Source: CAWBOY01 sp963790585
GTDB lineage: Bacteria; Planctomycetota; Planctomycetia; Gemmatales; Gemmataceae
NCBI GenBank assembly: GCA_963790585.1
Contig: CAWBOY010000004.1
Coordinates: 744,001 to 808,000 of the forward strand
Reading direction: 5' to 3'
Length of the DNA stretch: 64,000 nucleotides
Part shown: piece by piece, positions 28,341 through 38,217 of the stretch
Layout of the letters: every line of letters begins with the position of its first letter
How positions within the stretch are numbered: the stretch's first letter is position 1
Notes under the pieces: generated by a model
Seen by the model: the letters and a program-made list of their open reading frames with translations, nothing else
Database searches by the model: none
Told to the model about the DNA's origin: nothing
Program-made: the position numbers and the translations under genes

Positions 28341-31300
28341 CTACCGACTTGTTCGCCGCGCCTCATCGAGGATGCGGCGTGGAACGCCCTGGACGGTCTC
28401 CAGATCGCGATCGATGATGACCGATTTGGGGCGGTTCTCGCTTTCTAGCTTCGCTCCCTTGCGGAATAGGCTGGCGGTGTCTTTCTCGCCCTGAGCTAAA
28501 CGCGCCAAGCCAAGAAAATAGTAATAACGGGCGTCCTGGTCATAGGCTTCGACAGCGGCTCGGAAGCTCTTTTCCGCGCCGGCCCAATTTCGGTCGTTGT
28601 ACTGCTCTCGGCCGGTGAGATAAAAACGATCGGCCTTCAAAGTATCGTTTACTACATCCGATTCATTCTGGCGTAGTAGCGGATGACTCCTAATTATTTC
28701 ACGCAACGTGTCGTACTGCTCTTTATGCAGCGTCGGACGCAGGCTTTCGACATACATGACGAGCGCTTTGGTATGCTGTCCTTTGACTAGAAGCGCCTGG
28801 GCGATGACATCCAAAGGAACTGTACCCGGTTTGGCATTGAGTATCTCGTCAGCCAGTTTTTGTGATTCTTGATACCTGGCATCGTCGCCGGGCGGGGCGA
28901 CGAGCATCGTAATAAAGGATAGCAGTGTAATTTCTGAAACATCCAACTTCCGCAAACCTGCGTTTAACGGAGTTGGGCGAATCAACATGCCTGTTTTCAT
29001 CGGCGCAGGCAACGCGGTAAGGCTTCTTGCGAGGGCTGCCTTGTATTTATACGCATTGACGTCGGCGGCCTCTGTCGCGGCGAGAGCGGCACGATAGGAT
29101 GCCTGCGCTTTCTCGGTGTCGCCGTCGGCCTCCGCAAATTTCCCAAGGATATAATGCCCCTCGGCTGACCCGGCCTGGGCCAAAGCCTGAGCATCTTTTT
29201 TAGCGTTTGCGAGCGCGGTAACATCGTGGTCACGATTCGCTTTGTCGAGATTCGCTTGAAGGTGCGCCGGAAAGAGCCTAACGTCTGCCGGGAATTGTCG
29301 AATCCCGCGGTCAAGTAGTGCCAGCGCATCGCCTGTGCGCTTGAGCAAAATGAGGTCCTGCGCTTTTGTTAGGATGGAGGCTACTGGATCACTGACTTCG
29401 ACTAGAGCAGCGTCCGCGGTCTTAATCCATTGCAGGTCGGTCAACAGTTTTTTGGCCGCTGTCAGGGAAGTCTTGGCATCCGCATATTTCTCGCGGTTCC
29501 GCAGCGCTGAGACCGAGGACCAAATTGGCTTCACCCATCAGATTGGCGGCAGCCGATTTGTCTGCCAGCACGCGATTGGCGTCGGCTGTGGCCGCCTCTG
29601 GAACAGCCTTCTGCGTGCGTTCTTCCAGGGCCGCTATCCAATAGGGCAACATTTGCGCCGGGGTCCAGCGCTCTTTGAGTTGCACCTGGGCGTCATTTAA
29701 TTCCGTTTTGAGGCGTTTAATCGCTCCGTCGGGATCGACGGTCTTCGCCGTGTTTAGAGCAGTCTGAAGCCCCTTGATAACAGAATTGTTGTCTGCACCC
29801 GGTTGAATGTATTTGGCATCCGTTAATTCCCTGCCGATGGCCGAGAGCATCGCCGTCTTGTCTTGGTCGCTCTTTGTTAGCTTCGCGAGCGCCGCGGTAT
29901 CCGCGTTGTTTTTGGTTTGCGCTTCCATCAAACTCTTTCGGACCGACACGACCGATTCTTGCAAGCCTTTGACTTGCGTTTGCGAAGTCATTAATTCTTT
30001 TTGGGCCGTGTCAAGCTGCTTTTCAACCGTTGTCAGTTTCGCTGCGTTCGTTTTGTTTTCAATGACCGTTGTAGCAAGTTGCTTGGTCGCCGCGTCGAGT
30101 GCCGCCTTGCTTTTCGTCGCCTCGACGATGACGACGTCCAGGCTTGGATAGCCGCTCTTTTCGAGCTTCTCCCAGTGGGCGTCCAGGTCCTTACAGATCT
30201 GGAGGAAGATCTCCTCGTCTGGATCGCTCAAGGGATTCTGAGCCCGGTTCGGATTTAGCTTTCGACGCACTTCATGTGCTTCGCGGGCGGTCTTGAGTTC
30301 GGTCCGGGCTTGCTTGTATTGATTGGCGCGAGCGGCCTTGAGGGCCTTCCAAAATGAGAAACCGGCCTCTTCCGGTGCCTTATCTTCGCCATCAGCCAGG
30401 ATCAGGCCGGTCATCAAGGTGGCCATTGCTTCGGGCAAATTCAGACGCTGGCCGGCGCGTGCGGTCTTGGCTGTCTTCAATTCCACGCGAATCAACGCTG
30501 CGTCAAACGCCTTTGCTTCCGGTTTGTTTTTGAACAGTTCGAGTCCTTTGGCATAGGTCTTCTTCGCCTCCGCGGTTTGGCCTAGCGCTTCTTGCAGTCG
30601 GCCAAGTTCGATGCGCAACTTGGCGTTTTCCGGTGCCTTTTCTGTCGCCTTCGTCAGGTCGGCGAGCGCGCTTACCATGACTTCGTCGTCGGCCTTGATT
30701 TCTTTGGCCGCACGCCGGGCATCGAGCCAGCGCATTTCCGCGCGCGCCGCCAGCTGCTCGGGGTTGTCCTCATCGATCGTGTCGAAGCCGATCTCCTTGA
30801 GTTTCGTGAGATCGCCGCTGTGAAGCAGACTAACCTTGTCGTCGAAAGTAATCGGCTTCGCAGCCGGCACCGGTGGAGTCGTTTTGGGGATTGGTCCAGA
30901 TTTGGTGGACGCCGGTCCGCTGACTGCTTCACGCCATGTCTCCGGCGGCTCAACTCGGAAAAGCCATAAAGCCGCACAAACGATGGCACCAAGCAAGAGA
31001 CCCACAAATGTGCCGGTCAACATGCCGCCACCACGGCGTGCGGCGGCCTTTGCATGCGGCCGGGCCGACGGTTTTTCTTGCTCGACGTTCTCGTTGTCGT
31101 CTGAGACGGCGGCCGCGACCGGCTCGTCTACCTCTTCCTGATCCAGAGGCTCTTGTTTGGGCGCCAACTTGGTACGAACCGGTGCCTTCGCGGCTCTTTT
31201 AGACTTGGAAACTTCGAGGACCGGTTCCTCGACGGTCGAAGGCGAATGTTCCGCCTCCGGCGCGTCAAAGAGCGCTGACAGATCGTCGTCCTCAGCAACC

Positions 31301-31818
31301 GGCTCAGGCTCCGGTACCATTGTTTCGATTTTGGATCGTTTTACACTCTTGGCAGGTTCGATAACCGGTTCGGGTGCCGACAAAGCGGCGAAATCGACCG
31401 CGTCCTCTTCGACGGTGGCAGCCGCGAGCCCGGGTTCCGACTCTTCGACGATCGTCGCCTCGGCTACCTCATCGTCAATGACGACCGGTTCGAGAAGATT
31501 ATCTTCGTCAAGCGTCGCTTCAAGAATCTCCGAGGCATCTCCCCCGGACACGTCGCTCGTTGACGGGTTGAGTTCCACGAGCACTTCCGGATGTGTCTTG
31601 GGGGAGGCTTGCCGAGTCGCGGTCTTTTGGATGTCCGGCTCATCGTCGACCAACGAGCCCCAATCCTCGACAGAGTTACCTGTACTGCTGTCTTGGATGC
31701 TATCACCGCCGGAATGAAGCTCGCCGAGTTCAACGACTTCGTCGGCGGGCTCCGTTCTTGACTGCACTCTTTTCGCTTCCGGCTTGGAACGGGAAGATTC
31801 GTCGCGCGGTGTCGTCAT
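28341..31818 (-). CDS. Membrane-anchored TPR/coiled-coil protein with acidic N-terminal region (frameshifted)
   Basis: ATG 31818 starts about 260 residues of acidic, Ser/Pro-rich low-complexity sequence (VVELGELHSGGDS, EPVIEPAKS). One transmembrane helix follows at about 266-286 (LTGTFVGLLLGAIVCAALWLF). The distal part has TPR-like helices (AKLRIELGRLQEALGQTAEA), a long coiled coil (KLTTVEKQLDTAQKELM) and, after a frame change at GCGC 29504-29507, more TPR units (AVEAYDQDARYYYFLGLARL) to 28341. The joined product has about 1159 residues. The likely role is a membrane scaffold; nothing identifies its partners. The acidic-tail-plus-TM design parallels the HTH protein at 3837-5666. Confidence 0.75.
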
Positions 31819-31969
31819 GGATGAGCCACTCCGGATTGAATGCGGATCAAGAGAATAGATAGGGTGCGTCTAACTTCACTACGGCCTCATCTACCCCTAT
31901 CTATTTACCCTACCTTACGCAATCGGAGCAACCGATTTCCGACAAAAGAATGGCCTATTTTCTCCGCGC

Positions 31970-33484
31970 TCAAGGCAGCTTTGACGGATCCGACACAATA
32001 GTATCCGCTTCATCGCCTTGGAGAGCCCGTAAGAACATTACGAGATCTTTTTTCTCTTGGTCCGTTAGCTTTAACTTCAGCGGAGCTACCGGCTGGCCCG
32101 CGAACACGGTCAAGCCAGTCTCGTTCTTCGCGGGCTTCTTTTCCTCAATGCTGCGCAAATAGGCCTTTTCGGCTTCGTAGTCGCGCATTTTGGGATCGAG
32201 AAATGGATTGACGTTGCCGCCCTTGTCGTAGAATTCGACGACCTTTTCCAGCGTCGCTTCGCTGCCGTCGTGCAGGTAAGGGGCTGTTCCAAGCAGATGT
32301 CTCAACGTAGGTGTCTTGAAGGCGCCGATCATCGCTGGATTCTTGTGGCCGGTCGGCAAACTCGCATATCTGCCGTATTGGCTTTCGGGCAATTTCCCGT
32401 CTTTCGTTCCAACCCCTAAATTGTGATAGCTATTGTCGGTGAAATTGTCGCCGACGTGACAGGCGCTACAGCGTGCCTTGTTGAAAAAGACCGCGCGACC
32501 GTTGTTGATGCTCTTCGCCACATCCGCGATTCTCGCCTCGTCCTTAACAGCGTCGAGGCCGAGTGCCGTCAGATTGACGGTGTCCTTGGTTATAAACGCC
32601 TCCTTCAACACTTTGGCGTAATCCTTGTCTTTGAATTCAAACTTCCCCGACTCTTCTTCCTCGACGCGTACGCGCATGGCGAGTTCGGCGCGATCGTGTA
32701 TGGAGTTGCCCGAAAGAACCGTCCGTTCATAGGTGGCGATGGCCTTGGCGATGGCGTCGCGCGTCGGCTCGGTTCCAAAAATCAACTTGAATTGCTTGAC
32801 ATACTCCGGCTTGCTGCGAACTCGCTCAACGAGCTTGTTCCAGGCGTGGCCGTCGCCGTCGAACATCTCGAGAGCGTTTTGAACGGGCCCCTGCACCTGG
32901 TCTTCAAGCGAAGTAGCGCGGCCGTCCCAGAACTGTTGGGCATTAAATGCGGAGTTGTAAACCGTGGGGGCGCTCATGCCGCCTTTGTTGCCCCTAATTC
33001 CGGTCGAGAAAGGCGAACGATCGCTAAACCCTCGCTTGGGATCATGACAGGAGGAGCAGCTAACCGTCATATCGGACGAAAGAATCGAATCGAAAAAGAG
33101 TTCCTTACCCAGGCGCCACTTGCCGACAGTCATCGCGTTCTCAGCGGGAACCGGTGGACTGTGGGTTAGACCCAGGGGCACCTTGATCTTCACCGCGCGG
33201 CGCTGCACTTCGCTGCTCGTTACGGGGTCGTTTGTCTTTTCGACGAAAGAGTTCCAAAACGCCGGCAGTTTGTCCCATTCGGCGGCGTTTTGGGATCGAT
33301 TGACGAAATAGATCGGATGCTCGTCCTTGAAAGGCAGCATCCACGCAGCGTTGGGTATCTGCCAGTCGTAGCCGACTGGACTCAGGTCGGCCTTAGCCGT
33401 CGGCCCAGGTTCGGAGCGAAGGAAGGCGTTGCCGAGTGCGCAAGCCAACAGCACAACGGATAAACCGACGAGGATTCTATTCAT
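31970..33484 (-). CDS. Di-haem cytochrome c peroxidase / MauG family protein
   Basis: The gene encodes a protein of 504 residues with an N-terminal signal sequence (LVGLSVVLLACALGNAFL). Two haem c attachment sites are visible, C143-x2-C146-H147 (CSSCH) and C339-x2-C342-H343 (CSACH). Family features between and after them include GKELFFDSILSSDMTVSC, SAPTVYNSAFNAQQFWDGRA, AIATYERTVLSGNS and AFKTPTLRHLLGTAPYLHDGS. Known members reduce hydrogen peroxide with electrons from small cytochromes, or oxidise protein side chains; the substrate cannot be told here. The protein is expected in the periplasm. The start ATG 33484 has GGAG upstream. Confidence 0.92.
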   Translation of the reverse strand: MNRILVGLSVVLLACALGNAFLRSEPGPTAKADLSPVGYDWQIPNAAWMLPFKDEHPIYFVNRSQNAAEWDKLPAFWNSFVEKTNDPVTSSEVQRRAVKIKVPLGLTHSPPVPAENAMTVGKWRLGKELFFDSILSSDMTVSCSSCHDPKRGFSDRSPFSTGIRGNKGGMSAPTVYNSAFNAQQFWDGRATSLEDQVQGPVQNALEMFDGDGHAWNKLVERVRSKPEYVKQFKLIFGTEPTRDAIAKAIATYERTVLSGNSIHDRAELAMRVRVEEEESGKFEFKDKDYAKVLKEAFITKDTVNLTALGLDAVKDEARIADVAKSINNGRAVFFNKARCSACHVGDNFTDNSYHNLGVGTKDGKLPESQYGRYASLPTGHKNPAMIGAFKTPTLRHLLGTAPYLHDGSEATLEKVVEFYDKGGNVNPFLDPKMRDYEAEKAYLRSIEEKKPAKNETGLTVFAGQPVAPLKLKLTDQEKKDLVMFLRALQGDEADTIVSDPSKLP

Positions 33485-33613
33485 GGATAGGCTCCGATAA
33501 ATCAGGGAGGCGCGCGGTAGCGCGCAAAACTACGGCGGGTTCGGACTGAGGCGTGCAATTCTGTCGTGGCAAGGCAGGTAGGACGTTCGTTCAGACATTT
33601 GTAGCAGGCAGGC

Positions 33614-34634
33614 TCAGCTTTTTCTCTTGGTGTATTTACCAACTTCCGGCTCACCGATCGCATCGAGCAAGGCCTGTATCACATCCTCGCTCGTTTTGCC
33701 ATCGGCCTGGGCCTGGAAATTAGTTGCGACGCGATGGCGCAGCACAGGAATCGCGATTTTTTTCACATCATCGATCGCGACGCTGAATCGGCCATCCATG
33801 GCGGCAATGGCCTTTGCCGCCTGCACAAGAAAGATCTCAGCGCGTGGCCCGGCGCCATAATCGACCATCTTCTTGACGAAGTCAGGAGCGGTCGGATCTT
33901 TGGGCGCGTGCGCGCACCAAACGGACGACGTAGTCGATCACGAAATCGCCGACCGGTACGGACCGGATCAGTTTCTGCAAATTCAAGATCGCTTTTGTGC
34001 TGAGAACCTTGATTAGGTCGACCGCGTCATCGCGCGTGATAAGAGCGAGAATTCGCTTTTCCTCTTCGAGCGAGGGGTAGTCGACCTTGATTGTGAACAT
34101 GAAGCGATCCAGCTGCGCTTCCGGGAGCGGATAGGTGCCTTCCTGTTCGATCGGGTTTTGCGTGGCTATGACGAAAAACGGGTCCGGCAGTTTATGCGTT
34201 TCCTGGCCGGCGCTGACCTCGCGCTCCTGCATGGCTTGGAGGAGTGCGGCCTGTGTCTTCGGCGGGGTGCGATTTATTTCATCAGCTAGGACGATATTGG
34301 CGAAAATGGGCCCGCGAACATATCGAAACTCGCGCCGGCCGGTTTCGCTTTCATCAAGAATCGTCGTTCCGGTGATATCCGACGGCATCAGGTCGGGAGT
34401 AAACTGGATGCGCTTGAATGTTACGTCGAGGATTTGGGCGATCGACGAGACCATCAATGTCTTCGCCAGGCCGGGAACGCCAATGAGCAGACAGTGCCCG
34501 CGCGTGAAGATGGCCGCCAAGATCTGCTCGATCACATCCGTTTGACCGACAACCGCGCGGCGCAGTTGTTCGATCATCTGGGCACGCGTCTGACTGAACT
34601 GCGTGAGGTATTCGCTAATGCGGTCCGTGGACAC
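33614..34634 (-). CDS. MoxR-family AAA+ ATPase (frameshifted)
   Basis: I place the start at GTG 34634, because family similarity begins at ISEYLTQFSQTRAQMIEQL and an AGGA lies upstream; the longer frame would overlap the divergent neighbour. Walker A is GVPGLAKT, Walker B is IVLADEINRTPPKTQAALL, and sensor 1 is FFVIATQNPIEQEGTYPLPEAQLDRF, all typical of MoxR. The frame is lost near GCGC 33904-33907 and resumes with KKMVDYGAGPRAEIFLVQAAKA, the conserved lid region, ending at 33614 (about 340 residues). MoxR ATPases act as chaperones, often with VWA-domain proteins. It is divergent from the FHA histidine kinase, with about 90 bases between the starts. Confidence 0.9.
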
Positions 34635-34727
34635 CGTGCTTGTTCCTTGGAAGGAGGATGGCGGCAGGTTCTCGTGCTGGTATTGTAAAGAGCGAGGGCG
34701 CGGAAGACCAAGGCTTCGGAGAATCCC

Positions 34728-36476
34728 GTGGCGCGATTGATCGTCATCAAGGGTGCCGACGAGGGCAAACAGTTCGACCTCGAGGGGGACCACCTGTCGA
34801 TTGGCCGCGATTCGACGAGTCGTGTCCGGCTCTGCGATACGGAGGTGTCACGCCGTCACGCCGAGTTCGTGCGCACTACCGACGGTGTCCGGCTGCTCGA
34901 CATCGGCAGCGCCAACGGCACGTTCGTAAACGGCCAGTCGATTCGCGACGTCCTGCTTCAGGCGGGTGATCAGATCCAAGTCGGCCAGACGGTGATGGTC
35001 TTTACGGCCACTCGGCCGGAGGCGCCACGGCAAGGAGACTTGGCCGATCGGATTAGTATGATTACGCGCCAGGAAATCGACCTTCCTTCCGCCATTATCA
35101 AGACAGTTTCCGATACGGAAGGGAGTCGCTTGCTTGCCAGGCCTGATGCCGCTGAGGGGCCGTGGTTAAAAAGTGCGCTCGCGAACCTTGGCCTGATGTA
35201 TGAAACCACCCAGGCGGTCAGTCATATTCTCGATCTAAATCAGCTGCTCGATCGCATCCTCGAGTTAATTTTCAAGACGATGGAGGCTGACCGTGGCTGT
35301 GTGATGCTCCGGAGCAGCGAGCCAGGCGACGCTCTGAGCGATTCGACGAGTAATGTCGATTGCCAACCCAAGGCCGTCCGTTGGCGCGATGGCATTCCGC
35401 ATCACGAAAAAATCCCCGTCAGCAAGACGATCATGGATTTCGTACTTAAGGAAAAAAAGGGTGTCCTCGTTTCCGACGCGGCCCACGACGAGCGCTTTCA
35501 GGCGGTTCAAAGCATCTTGAAATCGGGTATCCGAGAAATCATCTGCGTTCCGATGAAGGGGCGCCATGAAACGCTCGGCGTCCTGTACCTCGACACCCGA
35601 ACCAGCGCGCGCGACTTGGGTGTAAAAGGCCAAAAAGGGAAGTTCAGCGCCGACCACCTGACTTTGGCCAGTGCGATCGCGCATCAGGCGTCGTTGGCGA
35701 TCGAGGAAACACGCTATTATCAGGCGATGCTCCAGTCGGAACGCCTCGCCGCCATCGGGCAAACAATCGCCTCACTATCACATCACATAAAAAACATCTT
35801 GCAAGGTCTCAAAAGCGGCGGCGAGATTCTCAAGATGGGGATTACCGAACAGGACCAGGCTCTCTTGCTGCAAGGTTGGAAGATCGTCGAGAAAAATCAG
35901 GGCAAAGTCTTCGACCTCGTGCAGGACATGCTCAGTTATTCCAAAGACCGCGAGCCCAACATTGAGGAGGTCGATCTCAACAAGCTGGCGGCAGACGTGG
36001 TTGAGCTACTCGCCGCCCGAGCGACGGAAAAAGGTGTGGCGCTCACGCTGGAATGTCAACCAGATCTACCGTCGTGTCAGGCGGATCCCGAAGGTCTGCA
36101 CCGGGCGCTCCTGAACATCGTCGGCAATGCGCTCGATGCGGTCGAAGAAGCTTCTGAACCGAGTGTACGCGTTTCGACGCATGTTGAGTCATCCGAGTGG
36201 ATAAGTATTACCGTGTTGGACAATGGCCACGGCATTCCCTCGGAGAGGATCAACGAGATCTTTCGTCCCTTTGTTTCGAGCAAGGGCGCGCGTGGAACAG
36301 GTCTGGGTCTTGCCGTCAGCCGCAAGATCCTACGCGAGCATGGCGGAGACATCACCGTTCAAAGCTCGCCAGGGCACGGCAGCACTTTTACCTTGCGACT
36401 ACCCCAGCGCACTTCATCCTCCGCGGATTCTGGCGGGACAATGACTGATTTCCTCCTTCCTCCCGGGGCGAATTGA
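34728..36476 (+). CDS. FHA-GAF sensor histidine kinase
   Basis: The gene encodes a protein of 582 residues starting at GTG 34728. Residues 1-97 form an FHA domain (LSIGRDSTSRVRLCDTEVSRRHAEF, DIGSANGTFVNG), which binds phosphothreonine. A GAF domain covers about 155-335 (LNQLLDRILELIFKTMEADRGC, LGVLYLDTR). The dimerisation helix has the phospho-acceptor candidate H352 (SLSHHIKNILQGL). The HATPase_c domain follows, with the N box (LLNIVGNALDAVEE), G1 (VLDNGHGIP) and G2 (GARGTGLGLAV). There is no transmembrane segment, so the kinase is soluble, and no response regulator is adjacent. The FHA domain suggests that Ser/Thr-kinase phosphorylation feeds into a two-component pathway. Confidence 0.92.
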   Translation: MARLIVIKGADEGKQFDLEGDHLSIGRDSTSRVRLCDTEVSRRHAEFVRTTDGVRLLDIGSANGTFVNGQSIRDVLLQAGDQIQVGQTVMVFTATRPEAPRQGDLADRISMITRQEIDLPSAIIKTVSDTEGSRLLARPDAAEGPWLKSALANLGLMYETTQAVSHILDLNQLLDRILELIFKTMEADRGCVMLRSSEPGDALSDSTSNVDCQPKAVRWRDGIPHHEKIPVSKTIMDFVLKEKKGVLVSDAAHDERFQAVQSILKSGIREIICVPMKGRHETLGVLYLDTRTSARDLGVKGQKGKFSADHLTLASAIAHQASLAIEETRYYQAMLQSERLAAIGQTIASLSHHIKNILQGLKSGGEILKMGITEQDQALLLQGWKIVEKNQGKVFDLVQDMLSYSKDREPNIEEVDLNKLAADVVELLAARATEKGVALTLECQPDLPSCQADPEGLHRALLNIVGNALDAVEEASEPSVRVSTHVESSEWISITVLDNGHGIPSERINEIFRPFVSSKGARGTGLGLAVSRKILREHGGDITVQSSPGHGSTFTLRLPQRTSSSADSGGTMTDFLLPPGAN

Positions 36477-36721
36477 CCGCGCAACTGCCATGGCAGGTTC
36501 GGACTTAACGCATTAAATCCTTCGTATTCGGCCCATAACGTCCTGGCGGTCTTATCTTCACTTTGCGAGAGGGACTTTGTCGCGAAAATGGTCCGATCAT
36601 ATTGCGATAGGTTAAATTCCAGCGTACCATCAGCAAACCTTCTATAATTCCTGATCCAGGGCGCCGCAGGCGTCGCCAACGCCATGTACGCTACTTCGTT
36701 TGTATTGTGAGGAATAATCAC
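36359..36721 (-). CDS. Possible small hypothetical protein (doubtful)
   Basis: This minus-strand frame of 120 codons has a protein-like stretch (IRNYRRFADGTLEFNLSQYD, FATKSLSQSEDKTARTLWAEY), but its last third lies opposite the 3' end of the FHA kinase gene and it has no clear ribosome binding site. I recognise no family. It could be a small gene, a remnant or chance; the rest of 36477-36813 shows nothing else. Confidence 0.25.
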   Translation of the reverse strand: MIIPHNTNEVAYMALATPAAPWIRNYRRFADGTLEFNLSQYDRTIFATKSLSQSEDKTARTLWAEYEGFNALSPNLPWQLRGQFAPGGRRKSVIVPPESAEDEVRWGSRKVKVLPCPGEL

Positions 36722-36813
36722 CAGCCTCTAGCCAGGCTGCCTTGTATCACTATCTTATCGTGGCTTTCTTGCCGGTTACTCGCAACCGGCTTGGGATGAC
36801 AGGATAATGGAGG

Positions 36814-37398
36814 TTGGCTCTTATTGATGCGTTGGACGTCAATCCTACCCCAAATATCACTCCTACGACCGGAATCCGGATGCACCGCGCTTTAACACTG
36901 CTTTTTCGCCGCGACCCCTCGCGCGACCGCGCCGAGGAAAAAGTCCATTACGAGGGATATGAGATCCTCTGGCCGGACGAGCGTCCTGTTGCCGTGGGCG
37001 TAGACGCCTTCTGCAAGCATGGGCAACGCTTGTTGGGCCTGGGCCGTCATCTCGAAGGCCGCTCAAGCCGAGTCCTCGAAATGCTCTGCTTTCCCAAGCC
37101 GATTCGGGAGGCAGCAATGACGAAGCTTCAAGGCCATCGGGTGCGCCGGTTTTACCTCGAGCGCCAGGGCCGAACGGGCCGCCTCCATTTCCTGGACGGT
37201 ACGCCGACCGCGGTTGTCATCGACATGGATCGCGACGAAGAAGAAATTCTCGCCTGGCTGGGCCTGCCCGACCTGAACGACGGTGAACGTCAGTGGTTCG
37301 ATCTCGCCGCACGCCCTCTAGGCGAAGTGAGTGAATGCACGATGGACATCGCTCCGGTGTATGAATCGCACGTGCTAGCGCAAAACGCTTCAGTCTGA
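36814..37398 (+). CDS. Hypothetical protein
   Basis: I do not recognise this protein of at most 194 residues. The longest frame starts at TTG 36814, directly abutting GGAGG, which is too close. ATG 36880 (MHRALTLLFRRDPSRDRAEE) is an alternative giving 172 residues. The sequence is soluble and mixed alpha/beta (KVHYEGYEILWPDERPVAVGVDAF, RFYLERQGRTGRLHFLDGTP, VVIDMDRDEEEILAWLGLPD), without signal peptide or membrane segment. It stands alone between the FHA kinase and a secreted protein. Confidence 0.6.
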   Translation: MALIDALDVNPTPNITPTTGIRMHRALTLLFRRDPSRDRAEEKVHYEGYEILWPDERPVAVGVDAFCKHGQRLLGLGRHLEGRSSRVLEMLCFPKPIREAAMTKLQGHRVRRFYLERQGRTGRLHFLDGTPTAVVIDMDRDEEEILAWLGLPDLNDGERQWFDLAARPLGEVSECTMDIAPVYESHVLAQNASV

Positions 37399-37513
37399 GA
37401 AATTACCCCTCTTCATTCGGCGACGCACGTCTTGCCAGAAGAGCCACAATCGCATTAACTGACTTGAATAAGGGCCGGTGTTTCACCGGCCTGTTTTCAA
37501 GAGGTACCTTGCG

Positions 37514-38059
37514 ATGCTCCAAGCCCTTTGCTTAATGTCGCTCGTTTTTTGCTCCGTTATTGCCCCAGCGTCCGCCGAGGACAAGAAAGGCGCCGAGGTC
37601 AAGCTCGATGGCCTGAAGTCCACGACGCCCGCGGAATGGGTAGAAGAAAAGCCGACGAGTTCAATGCGTTTCAAGCAATTCAAACTGCCCAAGGTCACGG
37701 GCGACAAGGACGACGCCGAGGTCCAGATCTTTCAGGGGCTGGGGGGTTCGGTCAAGGATAACGTCAAGCGCTGGAAGGACCAGTTTCAACCGGCCGACGG
37801 CAAGGACATCGAAGACGTCGCCAAAGTGAGCGAAATCAAAGTAGGAAACTTGGAGGCGACACTGCTCGACGTCAGCGGGGCGTTCAAGTCGCCGCCGTTC
37901 GATCCGAAGCACAAGGGCGCCAAGCTCGAAGGCTATCGCATGATCGCCTTGCAATTCAAGGGGCCCGAAAACCTGTACCAGATCAAGCTAATCGGGCCAG
38001 CCAAGACGGTGGAGAGCTATAAAAAAGGCTTCGACGAATGGCTCAAGAACTTCAAATGA
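37514..38059 (+). CDS. Small secreted protein of unknown function
   Basis: ATG 37514 is preferred over GTG 37478 because AAGAGG lies about 9 bases upstream and the protein then opens with a signal peptide (LCLMSLVFCSVIAPASA). The mature part, about 160 residues, is Lys-rich and beta-like (LKSTTPAEWVEEKPTSSMRF, RWKDQFQPADGKDIEDVAKV, NLYQIKLIGPAKTVESYKKG). Proteins of this build are frequent and uncharacterised in planctomycetes. The palindrome at 38089-38208 follows. Confidence 0.75.
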   Translation: MLQALCLMSLVFCSVIAPASAEDKKGAEVKLDGLKSTTPAEWVEEKPTSSMRFKQFKLPKVTGDKDDAEVQIFQGLGGSVKDNVKRWKDQFQPADGKDIEDVAKVSEIKVGNLEATLLDVSGAFKSPPFDPKHKGAKLEGYRMIALQFKGPENLYQIKLIGPAKTVESYKKGFDEWLKNFK

Positions 38060-38088
38060 ACCCGTAGCGGATCTTGCTCACCATCCCC

Positions 38089-38208
38089 AAGTGTGAGTGC
38101 GGAGTATTGGTAAAAAATCTGGGGTGAAAAATAATAAAGAGATAGGCATTCGATTTTATTTTTCACCCCAGATTTTTTACCAATACTCCGCGCTCACGCT
38201 TGGGGATG
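38089..38208. repeat. Palindromic repeat, family D
   Basis: The perfect-looking inverted repeat has arms CCCAAGTGTGAGTGCGGAGT... and ...ACTCCGCGCTCACGCTTGGG, with an inner GGTAAAAAATCTGGGGTGAA stem and an AT-rich loop (AATAATAAAGAGATAGGC). It ends about 10 bases before the queA start, so it occupies the queA leader. Confidence 0.88.
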
Positions 38209-38217
38209 CCCGCCATC

